Assembly (NCBI RefSeq): GCF_008642315.1
Contig: NZ_CP029192.1
Coordinates: forward strand, 3,348,001 to 3,412,000
Source of the DNA: Streptomyces venezuelae
Lineage (GTDB): Bacteria; Actinomycetota; Actinomycetes; Streptomycetales; Streptomycetaceae
DNA: 64,000 bases
Direction of reading: 5' to 3'
A program made the translations under genes and the position numbers. The stretch's first letter is position 1. The number at the start of each line of letters is the position of its first letter. Positions 42,118-53,043 of this stretch are shown in pieces. Under the pieces are notes generated by a model that made no database searches, was not told where the DNA came from, and saw only the letters and a list, made by a program, of their open reading frames with translations.

Positions 42118-42184
42118 ACGACCACATCCGGCCCTGACCGGCTCTGACCAGCACCGATCGCCCAGGACTGGCCCCGACTCAACT

Positions 42185-42202
42185 TTAGACAGAATCTAAG
42201 CT
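42185..42202 (+). promoter_or_regulatory. AT-rich inverted repeat upstream of the hypothetical gene at 42239
   Basis: TTAGA-N5-TCTAA sits in an AT-rich stretch (42182-42205) within a very GC-rich background, about 40 nt before the ATG. It could be an operator or part of the promoter. Confidence 0.4.
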
Positions 42203-42238
42203 AGGATGGTTTTCAAGCAACCGTTTGGAGGCCATCCC

Positions 42239-42649
42239 ATGTACGAGCCGATCCGCACCAAGTCGGTCCACACGATGGCCGACGACGCGAGCTATCCGCA
42301 CCGCACCCGCGAGGAGGAGCTGGACATCCAGCTCGCCGGACACCTCGCGGCGCTGCTCGCCCTCACCGACGAGCTGCGCGCCCTGTCCCCGTCGGCCGCC
42401 CTCGACGACGCCGCCGAGCGCCTCGCGCTCCAGGTGGCACGGCTGCGCGGAGGCGCGCTCCCGCCACGGTCCGCCGTCGCGGCCGCGGTCCACGAGCCCC
42501 ACATCTCCGCCCTGCACCAGCGCGCCCACGCCCTCGCGGGCCGCGCCCTGGTGGTGGCGGCGTCCCGCGCCGACACCGCGGCGGCGATCCTGGCCGCCGA
42601 GCGCATGGACGCCCACGCGGACGCCTCGCGCCTCGTCGGCGCCTCCTGA
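42239..42649 (+). CDS. Conserved hypothetical helical protein
   Basis: 136-residue Ala/Leu/Arg-rich soluble protein predicted all-helical (EELDIQLAGHLAALLALTDELRALSPSAAL, then HISALHQRAHALAGRALVVAASRADTAAAILAAERM). No family recognised. Start: ATG at 42239 with GGAGG 8 nt upstream. It stands alone between alaA and the convergent propeller gene. Confidence 0.7.
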   Translation: MYEPIRTKSVHTMADDASYPHRTREEELDIQLAGHLAALLALTDELRALSPSAALDDAAERLALQVARLRGGALPPRSAVAAAVHEPHISALHQRAHALAGRALVVAASRADTAAAILAAERMDAHADASRLVGAS

Positions 42650-42725
42650 TCGGCCCCGGTCCGCGGCCGGGGAGGCCACGGACCGGGTGCCACCCACCAC
42701 GGCGACAGCTGGGGGTGCCGGCCGC

Positions 42726-44471
42726 CTAGGCGGTGATCTTGACGGTCGCCGTCGCGGACGAACCCTCGTGCAGGGCGTCACCCGCGTAGCTCACCGTGTA
42801 GAGCGTCTTGCCCCGCTTGCCGGGCAGGTCCTTGACGCTGAACGTGCCGTCCGCCGCGACCGCCGCCGACGTCAGCTCGCCCGTCGTGCCGAACCGGTCG
42901 GTCCGCGTCACCTTCAGATCGATCCCGGACGGCAGCGCGCGCCCCTGCCCGGTCAGCTTGCCGGTGATCGAGACGCCGCCCGCGCGGGTCGCCTCCGCGG
43001 GCGCGGTCAGCTCGATCCCCGTCGAGGCCTTGGCCACGTCCACCGTGAGCGTGACGTCCTCGGCCGGGCGGTGCGTGACGTCGCCGAGGAAACGCAGCGT
43101 GTACGTCGCCTCGCCGACCCGGTCCGGCACGTCGAGGACGGTGAAGCTGCCGTCGGCCGCGACCCTGGCGGCCGCCACCTCCTGCGTGCCGTCGGCGTCC
43201 TTGCGGACCGCGGCGACCTTCACGGGCTCGGCGGGTGCGGGCCCGTCGAGCTCCAACTTGCCGCGGATGCCGACGGGTTCGCCGACGACGGGCTTCGAGG
43301 GCGTGGTGGTGAGGGTGCCGGTGAAGCGCGAGTCGTACTGGGCGGCCGGCGGCTTGATGACGTGCAGCCAATGACCGCTGCCGCCGTCGGAGGTCACCGC
43401 GAAGAGCCGCGAGCCGTCCTTGGCCCAGCCGAGCCCCTGCGGCACGACCCGCGTCCCGTCCAGGTCGCCCTCGAAGGCGAACTCCAGCGGCGTGGTGCCG
43501 TCCTTCGGGTCGGCGGGCTGGATCAGCAGGTCCGCCGCGCTGCCGGTGGCGGCCGCGCCCCGCGCCACGTACTTCCCGTCGCCGCTGAACGCCACCGCCG
43601 ACGCCTTCGCGCCCTCCGGCAGCGGCTGGTAGCCCGTCGGGGCGTCCGCCAGGTCACCGGCGTCGAGCAGCCGCGTGCCGTATGCCGCGTCCGCCACGGC
43701 GATGCGCCTGCCGTCGGCGCTCTGCGCGATGTCCTTCAGGTCGAGCGCGCCCTTGCCCTCGGCGTCGGCGAACCGACGCGAGGGGCCCCGCACGAGACTG
43801 TCGCCGCTCGCATCGAACGTAGTGAGGAACGCGTCGGTCGTCGGACCCGCGCCCGCCTGCCCCATCACGAGCCGGTCGGGGTTGCCGGGGCCCGCCTCCA
43901 GGCGCAGCCGTCCCTGGCTGTTCCACCCGGTGTTGACGGGCGACGTGCCCTTGACCCCGTACAGCAGGGCCATGTTGTCGGGCCGGTCGCAGTACGAGGA
44001 GCCGGAGTACGGCGTCTCCGTGAACCACGTCTTGCCGCCCGCGACCGCCACCTCGCGGCCACAGGTCACGTCGTAGGGCGTGCCCGCGGCGCCGGTCCTG
44101 GTCTGCGTCGCCGTGTCGAACGTCAGGATGCGGTTGGACTGCGACACGTGCAGGGTCGCGCCGTCCGCGCTGAGCGCCATACCGGACGCCGGCTGGTCGG
44201 TGGCGAGCGAACCGACGCGCTGGCCCTGGAAGTTGTAGACGAGGACCTCGCTCGCCCCGGAACCGCTCCTGCGCCCGTCGGTGACGTAGACCCGCTCGTG
44301 CGCGTCGTCGACCACCATCGCCCCGAAGGACGCGATGGGCAGCTTCGCCGCCTCGTCGGAGGGTGTCGCCGCGGATGCCGCGGGCGCTCCGAGGGCGACC
44401 AGTCCTGCCGAGCCGAGGGCCACCGCGAGCGCGGCGCCCGTCACCCGTCGTAAGCCCAGAGATCTCTTCAA
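42726..44471 (-). CDS. Secreted beta-propeller protein with C-terminal Ig-like repeats
   Basis: 581-residue exported protein. Signal peptide about residues 1-34 (VALGSAGLVALGAPAASA). Residues 40-380 form a YncE/SMP-30-like beta-propeller with repeated Asp-rich blades (AMVVDDAHERVYVTDGRRSG, GMALSADGATLHVSQSN, GLGWAKDGSRLFAVTSD). Residues 390-581 hold two or three bacterial Ig-like domains (TLTTTPSKPVVGEPVGIRGKL; ITGKLTGQGRALPSGIDLKV). TTG start at 44469-44471, after GGGGGGAC, was preferred to an ATG 21 codons upstream. Codon 7 is the rare TTA, implying control by bldA. Confidence 0.78.
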   Translation of the reverse strand: MKRSLGLRRVTGAALAVALGSAGLVALGAPAASAATPSDEAAKLPIASFGAMVVDDAHERVYVTDGRRSGSGASEVLVYNFQGQRVGSLATDQPASGMALSADGATLHVSQSNRILTFDTATQTRTGAAGTPYDVTCGREVAVAGGKTWFTETPYSGSSYCDRPDNMALLYGVKGTSPVNTGWNSQGRLRLEAGPGNPDRLVMGQAGAGPTTDAFLTTFDASGDSLVRGPSRRFADAEGKGALDLKDIAQSADGRRIAVADAAYGTRLLDAGDLADAPTGYQPLPEGAKASAVAFSGDGKYVARGAAATGSAADLLIQPADPKDGTTPLEFAFEGDLDGTRVVPQGLGWAKDGSRLFAVTSDGGSGHWLHVIKPPAAQYDSRFTGTLTTTPSKPVVGEPVGIRGKLELDGPAPAEPVKVAAVRKDADGTQEVAAARVAADGSFTVLDVPDRVGEATYTLRFLGDVTHRPAEDVTLTVDVAKASTGIELTAPAEATRAGGVSITGKLTGQGRALPSGIDLKVTRTDRFGTTGELTSAAVAADGTFSVKDLPGKRGKTLYTVSYAGDALHEGSSATATVKITA

Positions 44472-44609
44472 CTCGTCCCCCCACAGGATCGATCGACGGC
44501 CCGCCGAGATCAGCGGGCCGACATGCGGACCCATGAAACATGTGTGTGGGATGTGAAGGCAAGGTGTTCAAGATGCGGGTGTGTCACACGGCGGGGCCCC
44601 GAACGCCCA

Positions 44610-44647
44610 CGGCCGGGCCCCCGCACACCGTTGTGCGGGGGCCCGGC
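44610..44647. terminator. Strong hairpin after pckG
   Basis: 17-bp perfect stem (44610-44626 with 44631-44647), 4-nt loop, 23 nt past the pckG stop. Confidence 0.8.
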
Positions 44648-44669
44648 CGGAAACGGAACGGGTCGCGGG

Positions 44670-46514
44670 TCAGCCGAGGCGCCGCACCAGCGCGCGGTAC
44701 TCGTCCCACAGCTCCTTGGGCGTGTGCTCACCGAAGGTGTTGAGGTGCTCGGGGACCAGGGAGGCCTCGTCGCGCCAGACCTCCTTGTCGACCGTGAGCA
44801 GGAACTCCAGGTCGTCCTTGGCCAGGTCGAGCCCTTCGGTGTCCAGCGAGTCGACGGTCGGCAGGATGCCGATCGGGGTCTCGACGCCCTCGGCGCGGCC
44901 GTCGAGGCGCTCCACGATCCACTTCAGGACACGGGAGTTCTCGCCGAACCCGGGCCAGACGAACTTGCCGTCGGCGTTCTTCCGGAACCAGTTGACGTAG
45001 TAGATCTTCGGCAGCTTGGACTGGTCGGGCTTGTCCGCGCCGACCTTCACCCAGTGCGCCATGTAGTCGCCCATGTTGTAGCCGCAGAACGGCAGCATGG
45101 CGAACGGGTCGCGGCGCAGCTCGCCGACCTTGCCCTCGGCGGCGGCGGTCTTCTCGCTCGCCACGTTCGCGCCGAGGAAGACGCCGTGCTGCCAGTCGAA
45201 GGACTCGGTCACCAGCGGCACGGCCGAGGCGCGGCGGCCGCCGAAGAGGATCGCCGAGATCGGCACGCCCTTGGGGTCCTCCCACTCGGGCGCGATGATC
45301 GGGCACTGCGAGGCGGGCGTGGTGAAGCGGGCGTTCGGGTGGGCCGCCGGGACGCCCGACTCGGGGGTCCAGCTGTTGCCCTTCCAGTCGGTGAGGTGCG
45401 CCGGAGTCTCCTCCGTCATGCCCTCCCACCAGACGTCGCCGTCATCGGTCAGCGCGACGTTCGTGAAGACGGAGTTGCCCCACAGCGTCTTCATGGCGTT
45501 GGCGTTGGTGTGCTCGCCGGTGCCGGGCGCGACGCCGAAGAAGCCGGCCTCGGGGTTGATCGCGTAGAGGCGGCCGTCCTCGCCGAACCGCATCCAGGCG
45601 ATGTCGTCGCCGATGGTCTCGACGGTCCAGCCGGAGATCGTGGGCTCCAGCATGGCGAGGTTGGTCTTGCCGCAGGCGCTCGGGAACGCGGCGGCCACGT
45701 ACTTCGACTCGCCCTGCGGCGGGGTGAGCTTGAGGATCAGCATGTGCTCGGCGAGCCAGCCCTCGTCGCGCGCCATGACGGAGGCGATGCGCAGGGCGTA
45801 GCACTTCTTGCCCAGCAGGGCGTTGCCGCCGTAGCCCGAGCCGTAGGACCAGATCTCGCGGTCCTCGGGGAAGTGCGAGATGTACTTGGTGGAGTTGCAG
45901 GGCCACGGCACGTCGGCCTCGCCGTCGGCGAGCGGGGCGCCGAGCGTGTGGACGGCCTTCACGAAGAAGCCGTCGTCGCCGAGCTCGTCCAGGACGGCCT
46001 GGCCCATGCGGGTCATGGTGCGCATGGAGACGGCGACGTACGCGGAGTCGGTGATCTCGACGCCGATGGCGGAGAGCGGCGAGCCGACGGGGCCCATGCA
46101 GAAGGGCACGACGTACATGGTGCGGCCGCGCATGGAGCCGCGGAAGACACCGTTCTCCCCCTGGAAGATCTCCCGCATCTCGGCGGGGGCCTTCCAGTGG
46201 TTGGTCGGGCCCGCGTCCTCCTCCTTCTCGGAGCAGATGAAGGTGCGGTCCTCGACGCGCGCGACGTCGGTGGGGTCGGAGGCCGCGTAGTACGAGTTCG
46301 GGCGCTTCACCGGGTCGAGCTTCTTGAAGGTGCCCTTGGCGACGAGCTCCTCGCACAGGCGCTCGTACTCGGCCTCGGACCCGTCGCACCAGACCACACG
46401 GTCCGGCTGCGTCAGTTCCGCGATCTCGTTCACCCAGGAGGCGAGCTCCTGGTGGTTGGTCGGGGCAGTGCCCAGGGGCTCTGCGAGAAGGGGAGCCGCG
46501 ATGTCGCGCGCCAC
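44670..46514 (-). CDS. pckG: Phosphoenolpyruvate carboxykinase (GTP)
   Basis: 614-residue GTP-dependent PEPCK, which converts oxaloacetate to PEP in gluconeogenesis. Motifs: the substrate site [16 protein letters not shown], Mn site region [20 protein letters not shown]-loop [16 protein letters not shown] with the reactive Cys, kinase-2 [11 protein letters not shown], and guanine-site [16 protein letters not shown]. Length is typical of actinobacteria. GTG at 46512-46514 with TAGGAG upstream was chosen; a longer frame has no ribosome binding site. Confidence 0.96.
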   Translation of the reverse strand: MARDIAAPLLAEPLGTAPTNHQELASWVNEIAELTQPDRVVWCDGSEAEYERLCEELVAKGTFKKLDPVKRPNSYYAASDPTDVARVEDRTFICSEKEEDAGPTNHWKAPAEMREIFQGENGVFRGSMRGRTMYVVPFCMGPVGSPLSAIGVEITDSAYVAVSMRTMTRMGQAVLDELGDDGFFVKAVHTLGAPLADGEADVPWPCNSTKYISHFPEDREIWSYGSGYGGNALLGKKCYALRIASVMARDEGWLAEHMLILKLTPPQGESKYVAAAFPSACGKTNLAMLEPTISGWTVETIGDDIAWMRFGEDGRLYAINPEAGFFGVAPGTGEHTNANAMKTLWGNSVFTNVALTDDGDVWWEGMTEETPAHLTDWKGNSWTPESGVPAAHPNARFTTPASQCPIIAPEWEDPKGVPISAILFGGRRASAVPLVTESFDWQHGVFLGANVASEKTAAAEGKVGELRRDPFAMLPFCGYNMGDYMAHWVKVGADKPDQSKLPKIYYVNWFRKNADGKFVWPGFGENSRVLKWIVERLDGRAEGVETPIGILPTVDSLDTEGLDLAKDDLEFLLTVDKEVWRDEASLVPEHLNTFGEHTPKELWDEYRALVRRLG

Positions 46515-46728
46515 GATTGCTCCTAATCGAGGGGTTTTTGGGATGTATGCCCCGTGGGGGCTGCGACCCGGACGCTTCACGTGTACTCACTTTGGCGCTC
46601 ATCCGGTGCCGACCGCACTCATTTGATCATCCGATGCCTTTGCGCATCTGTCCAGAGGGCTTCACACTTGAGCGGCGTGAGCATCGCCACTTGTACGTAT
46701 ACGGGGGCATGGGCGCCTATCCGTCCGT

Positions 46729-46767
46729 TTGACGTTGGACTTACGGGGCCGTAGGTACGATGCCGTC
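46729..46767 (+). promoter_or_regulatory. Promoter of the hemolysin III homologue
   Basis: TTGACG at 46729-46734, 17-nt spacer, TAGGTA at 46752-46757. The ATG is at 46768, so the leader is very short or absent. Confidence 0.55.
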
Positions 46768-47484
46768 ATGACCGCCCCTGTCCCCGAAGCGACGCCGCAC
46801 TCCGCGGACAACCCGTCTCTCGTTCCGGCCCCGGAAGACATGCCGCTGCCGGTGAAGCCGGCGATGCGCGGCTGGCTGCACGCGGGCATGTTCCCCGCCG
46901 TAGTCATCGCGGGCCTGGTGCTCACCGCCCTCGCGGACTCCCCCCGCGGCCGGATCGCCTGCGGCATCTTCGCCCTCAGCGCCTGCCTGCTCTTCGGCGT
47001 CAGCGCGCTCTACCACCGCGGCAACTGGAGCCCCAGAGCCGACGCGGTGCTGCGCCGCCTCGACCACTCCAACATCTTCCTGATCATCGCGGGCACGTAC
47101 ACCCCGCTCACCCTGCTGCTCCTGCCCGAGGCGAAGGGCCAGTGGCTGCTGTGGGGCATCTGGGGCGCGGCGCTGGCCGGCATCGCCTTCCGCGTCTTCT
47201 GGGTCGGCGCCCCGCGCTGGCTCTACACGCCGTGCTACATCGCGATGGGCTGGGCCGCGGTCTTCTTCCTGCCGGACTTCATGCGGACCGGCGGCATCGC
47301 CGTCCTGGTCCTCGTCATCGTCGGCGGCGTGCTCTACAGCGTGGGCGGCGTGATCTACGGAATCAAGCGCCCGAACCCCTCCCCCCGGTTCTTCGGCTTC
47401 CACGAGGTCTTCCACTCGCTGACGCTCGCGGCCTTCGTCATCCACTACGTCGGCATCTCCCTCGTGGCCTACCAGCACGGCTGA
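46768..47484 (+). CDS. trhA: Hemolysin III/TrhA family (PAQR) membrane protein
   Basis: 238-residue seven-helix protein. It has the conserved pattern SALYHRGNWSP (helix 2 His), LRRLDHSNIFLIIAGTYTPLTLLLL (helix 3 Asp/His/Ser), and FFGFHEVFHSLTLAAFVIHY (helix 7 H-x3-H). These residues form the zinc-binding hydrolase-like site of PAQR receptors. Bacterial members are linked to membrane fluidity control; hemolysis is not established for most. Confidence 0.9.
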   Translation: MTAPVPEATPHSADNPSLVPAPEDMPLPVKPAMRGWLHAGMFPAVVIAGLVLTALADSPRGRIACGIFALSACLLFGVSALYHRGNWSPRADAVLRRLDHSNIFLIIAGTYTPLTLLLLPEAKGQWLLWGIWGAALAGIAFRVFWVGAPRWLYTPCYIAMGWAAVFFLPDFMRTGGIAVLVLVIVGGVLYSVGGVIYGIKRPNPSPRFFGFHEVFHSLTLAAFVIHYVGISLVAYQHG

Positions 47485-47504
47485 CGCCCCCCCCTTTCCA
47501 CCCG

Positions 47505-47537
47505 AGTGGCCGCGGTCCGACCGTGGCCACTTTTTTC
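47505..47537 (+). terminator. Intrinsic terminator after trhA
   Basis: 12-bp stem with one G-U pair (47505-47516 with 47520-47531), 3-nt loop, followed by TTTTTTC. Confidence 0.85.
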
Positions 47538-47570
47538 ATGCACGGGGCCCGTCGCCAGGACTGCGAAGCA

Positions 47571-47603
47571 TTGACAGTTACCTTCTTTTGAGAGTTACTC
47601 TCA
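47571..47603 (+). promoter_or_regulatory. Promoter and TetR-type operator of the MFS gene
   Basis: TTGACA -35 at 47571-47576. TGAGAGT-T-ACTCTCA at 47589-47603 is a perfect 7-bp-arm palindrome covering the -10 region, 4 nt before the MFS ATG. The adjacent TetR gene is the likely repressor, and its start overlaps the pump gene stop. Confidence 0.7.
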
Positions 47604-47607
47604 TTTC

Positions 47608-49125
47608 ATGGCCACTGTCACGATTGCAGGTGTCGCGCGGCAGGACCCCCGCCGCTGGTGGGCGCTCGGCGCCCTGGTCGCGAGCATGCTCGTGCTCGGC
47701 TTCGACATGACGATCCTGAACGTCGCGCTGCCGACGGTGGCCGCGCAACTCGGCGCGAGCACGGGCGAACAGCAGTGGATGGCCGACGCGTACGTCGTCG
47801 TCTTCGCCGCGCTGATGCTCCCGGCCGGGCTGCTCGGCGACCGGTTCGGACGGCGCCGGATGCTGATGACCGGCCTGGGGATATTCCTGGCGGGCTCCGT
47901 CATCGGCACCCTCGCCGACGACGTCTCCCTCGTCGTCGTGGCGCGCGCCGTCATGGGCGTCGGCGGCGCACTCGTCATGCCGCTCGCACTGGCCGTGCTG
48001 CCCGCGCTGTTCGGGCCCGGCGAGCGGACCAAGGCCGTGGGCATCGTCTCCGCCGCCTCCGCGCTCGGCGCCCCGCTCGGACCGATCATCGGCGGCTGGC
48101 TGCTCGACCACTTCTGGTGGGGCTCGATCTTCCTGATCAACGTCCCCATGGTCGCGATCGGCCTCACCGCCTGTCTGTTCCTCCTGCCGGAGACCCGCGA
48201 CCCCTCGCCCCCCAAGGTCGACTCCGTCTCCACGGCCCTGACCGCCGCCGGACTCGGCGCGCTCGTCTACGGCATCATCGAGGCACCCGGACGCGGCTGG
48301 AGCGACCCCCTGGTCCTCTCCATGCTCGCCGGCGCCGCCCTGCTGCTCACCGCGCTCGTCCTGCGCGAGCGCCGCATGACGCGCCCGATGCTCGACATGT
48401 CGCTGCTGCGCGACCGCGTGTTCTTCCTCAACACGGTGTCGGCGACGCTGGTCATGTTCGTGCTGTCGGGCCTGATGTTCGTGCTGCCGCAGTACCTCCA
48501 GACCATCCTCGGCAATGACGCGTTCGGCACCGGCCTGCGCATGCTGCCGATGATGGGCGGGCTGCTTGTCGCCGCGAAAGGGGCGGAGCCCGTCGTGCGC
48601 CGGTTCGGGGCGCGGGCGGTGATCAGCGGCGGGCTCGTGGTCCTCGCCTTCGCAGCGATCCTCGGCAGCCGCACCGATGTCGACAGCGGCTACGGCTTCA
48701 CCGCGCTGTGGCTCTCGGTGGCCGGCCTCGGCTTCGGCTTCGCGATCGTTCCGTCCATGGACTCGGCGCTGGGCGCACTGCCCGTGGAACGGGCGGGATC
48801 CGGCTCGGGACTGCTCATGACGGTACGGCAGGTGGGCAGCGCCCTCGGAATCGCGCTGCTCGGCTCGCTCCTCGCGAGCACCTACGCGAGCCGCCTCGAC
48901 ACCGGGGGCCTGCCGGGACCCGCGGCCGACGCGGCCGGTGAATCGGTGGTCGCCGGGCACGGGGTCGCCGAACGGCTGGACGTGCCGGGGCTCGTGGCGT
49001 CCGCGGACTCCGCGTACCTCGACGGCATGGGCCTCGTCCTGCTGGTCAGCGGTGTCGCCGCGCTGGTGACGGCGCTGTTCGTGGCGGCACTGCTGCCCGG
49101 GCGGCAGGCCGATGACCGACAATGA
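47608..49125 (+). CDS. MFS multidrug exporter, DHA2 (14-TMS, EmrB/QacA) family
   Basis: 505-residue exporter with about 14 membrane helices. Motifs: FDMTILNVALPTVAAQLGAS (motif D1-type), LLGDRFGRRRMLMTGLGIF (motif A), SAASALGAPLGPIIGGWLLDHFWWGSIFLINVP (motif C, the antiporter motif). Predicted to use proton motive force to expel drugs or metabolites. The operator just upstream and the overlapping tetR indicate substrate-induced expression. There is no clear ribosome binding site; the mRNA may be leaderless. Confidence 0.93.
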   Translation: MATVTIAGVARQDPRRWWALGALVASMLVLGFDMTILNVALPTVAAQLGASTGEQQWMADAYVVVFAALMLPAGLLGDRFGRRRMLMTGLGIFLAGSVIGTLADDVSLVVVARAVMGVGGALVMPLALAVLPALFGPGERTKAVGIVSAASALGAPLGPIIGGWLLDHFWWGSIFLINVPMVAIGLTACLFLLPETRDPSPPKVDSVSTALTAAGLGALVYGIIEAPGRGWSDPLVLSMLAGAALLLTALVLRERRMTRPMLDMSLLRDRVFFLNTVSATLVMFVLSGLMFVLPQYLQTILGNDAFGTGLRMLPMMGGLLVAAKGAEPVVRRFGARAVISGGLVVLAFAAILGSRTDVDSGYGFTALWLSVAGLGFGFAIVPSMDSALGALPVERAGSGSGLLMTVRQVGSALGIALLGSLLASTYASRLDTGGLPGPAADAAGESVVAGHGVAERLDVPGLVASADSAYLDGMGLVLLVSGVAALVTALFVAALLPGRQADDRQ

Positions 49126-49774
49126 TGTCATGACGGCCGCACGGATCTCCGCCCCGGCGAGCGCGCCCCAGCCGGGCCTGCGCGAGCGCAAGAAGCTCAA
49201 GACCCGCCTCACGATCCGGGACGCGACGTACCGGCTGATCCGCGAGCAGGGGTACGAGGCGACGACGGTCGAGCAGATCGCGGAGGCGGCGGAGGTCTCC
49301 CCGTCCACCGTCTTCCGCTACTTCCCGACCAAGGAGGACATCGTCCTCACGGATGAGTTCGACCCGCTCCTGGAGACACAGTTGCGCGAGCGGCCCGCCG
49401 ACGAGCCGATCGTGGAGTCGCTGCGGATCGTTCTGCGCCGGGCCGTGTCCTTCGGCTTCGCGGAGGAGCCGGAGATCTCCAGGCTGCGGACGAAGCTGAT
49501 GACCGAGGTGCCAGCCGTGCGCTCCCGGATGCTGGAGAGCATGTCGGTCACCGGCGGCATCCTATGCCGGGTCATCGCCGAACGCACCGGCCGCGACCCC
49601 GGCGACCTGGAGGTGCGGGCCTTCGCCATGGGCCTGATCGGCGCACTCACCGAGACGGCGGCGTACTGGGCGGAGCGCGACCACGAGGACGACCTGCCCG
49701 CGCTGGTCGACCGGACGCTGGACGTGCTGACGGCCGGGTTCGCGGGGCCGGCCGATGTGGGAGGGCGCGCGTGA
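49112..49774 (+). CDS. TetR-family repressor
   Basis: 220-residue regulator with the TetR helix-turn-helix (KTRLTIRDATYRLIREQGYEATTVEQIAEAAEVSPSTVFRYFPTKEDIVLTDE) and a helical ligand-binding domain. ATG at 49112 overlaps the pump gene by 14 nt; an in-frame ATG at 49130 is also possible. Co-transcribed with the pump it probably represses. Confidence 0.92.
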   Translation: MTDNDVMTAARISAPASAPQPGLRERKKLKTRLTIRDATYRLIREQGYEATTVEQIAEAAEVSPSTVFRYFPTKEDIVLTDEFDPLLETQLRERPADEPIVESLRIVLRRAVSFGFAEEPEISRLRTKLMTEVPAVRSRMLESMSVTGGILCRVIAERTGRDPGDLEVRAFAMGLIGALTETAAYWAERDHEDDLPALVDRTLDVLTAGFAGPADVGGRA

Positions 49775-49829
49775 GGGCCCGGCGGAAAACCCCGCGTGGT
49801 CACGGGCCCCGGCATGCCATCCTGACCGC

Positions 49830-50597
49830 ATGATGAACGGCCCGGAGATCCTCCTCGACTTCGCCCCCGAGCTGGGGATCTTCGTCCCGCACGAGCGAAG
49901 GGGCGGCCCCACGTCGGCCGTCACGGACGGCGCGTCCACGCTCGAGCACGTCGTCGAGTCGCTCGGCGTTCCGCTCACCGAGGTCGGCGCGCTGGTGGTC
50001 GACGGCCGCGAGGTGGCCGCCGGGCACGTTCCCGCGGCGGGCGAGAACGTCACGGTCCGCGCGGTGACCCGCCCCCAGGAGGTGCCGGGCGCCCCGCTCC
50101 GCTTCCTCCTCGACGTCCACCTCGGCACGCTGGCGCGCCGCCTGCGCCTCCTGGGCGTCGACGCGGCGTACGAGAGCACGGACATCGGCGACCCGGCCCT
50201 CGCCGCGCGTTCGGCGGCCGAGCGGCGCGTCCTGCTGAGCCGCGACCGCGGCCTGCTCCGGCGCCGGGAGCTGTGGGCGGGGGCGTACGTCTACAGCGAC
50301 CGCCCCGACGACCAACTCCGCGACATCCTCGGCCGCTTCGCCCCCGAACTGCGCCCCTGGACCCGCTGCAGCGCCTGCAACGGCACGCTGCGCGCCGCCA
50401 CGAAGGACGAGGTGGCGGACCGCCTGGAGGGCGGCACGCGCGGCACGTACGACGTGTTCGCGCAGTGCGGGTCCTGCGACCGCGTGTTCTGGCGGGGCGC
50501 CCACCACGACCGCCTCGAAGGCATCGTGGAACGGGCGCTGGAGGAGTTCGGCTCCGCGGACGAGCGCCTCACGGCTCGTACAACGGCAGGAAGTTGA
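49830..50597 (+). CDS. Mut7-C RNase-domain protein with N-terminal ubiquitin-like fold
   Basis: 255-residue protein. The N-terminal 85 residues look like the Mut7-C-associated ubiquitin-like (ThiS/MoaD-type) domain (HVVESLGVPLTEVGALVVDGREV). From PLRFLLDVHLGTLARRLRLLGVDAAYE it is a PIN-related Mut7-C domain, with acidic residues at LLSRDRGLLRRR and DDQLRDIL. The C-terminal zinc ribbon has C-x2-C (RCSACNG) and C-x2-C (QCGSCDRVFW). Predicted ribonuclease. Its 3' end overlaps the convergent gene by 29 bp. Confidence 0.88.
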   Translation: MMNGPEILLDFAPELGIFVPHERRGGPTSAVTDGASTLEHVVESLGVPLTEVGALVVDGREVAAGHVPAAGENVTVRAVTRPQEVPGAPLRFLLDVHLGTLARRLRLLGVDAAYESTDIGDPALAARSAAERRVLLSRDRGLLRRRELWAGAYVYSDRPDDQLRDILGRFAPELRPWTRCSACNGTLRAATKDEVADRLEGGTRGTYDVFAQCGSCDRVFWRGAHHDRLEGIVERALEEFGSADERLTARTTAGS

Positions 50598-50886
50598 TCA
50601 CGGCCTCCTCATAGGGATGAGCGGCCCGCACCGCGTCGAGCACGGCGCGGGCCTGCTCCTCCCCGCACACGGATTCCACCCGGCACTCCGCACCCCGCTG
50701 CACGACGCCCACTTCCCCGTCGTAGGGGTCCGCGCCGGGCAACGGCAGCCAGGTCCCGTTGACGGGCCACCAACTGGCACACCGCGCATAGTCCCCGACC
50801 CGCCCCGCACCGGCGGAGTGGAGCGCGTCGATGACCTGCTCCACATGGCTCTCCGGGACGGCTATCTCTATCTTCAGACGCACCAT
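50569..50886 (-). CDS. YqfO/Nif3-insert (CutA-like) domain protein
   Basis: 105-residue single-domain protein with the ferredoxin-like alpha-beta pattern of the domain inserted in Nif3/YqfO proteins: RLKIEIAVPESHVEQVIDALHSAGAGRVGDYARCASW and AHPYEEAVINFLPL. The latter HPYEE motif is diagnostic. It probably binds metal or a small ligand as a trimer; function unknown. TAGGGT lies 6 nt before the ATG, so it may be leaderless. Confidence 0.82.
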   Translation of the reverse strand: MVRLKIEIAVPESHVEQVIDALHSAGAGRVGDYARCASWWPVNGTWLPLPGADPYDGEVGVVQRGAECRVESVCGEEQARAVLDAVRAAHPYEEAVINFLPLYEP

Positions 50887-50907
50887 GCCGGGACCCTAAC
50901 GGGCGGC

Positions 50908-52929
<2,022 letters not shown>

Positions 52930-53043
52930 ACCCCCCATCCTCGCGCACACCGGGCCCTGATCCGCGGACGCCCTCGCTTCCGCGCCCCGTACGCAGGACA
53001 CTTGTGGCCGCAGGGAACTGTTGCTCTCGGAGGGGGAACCCAT

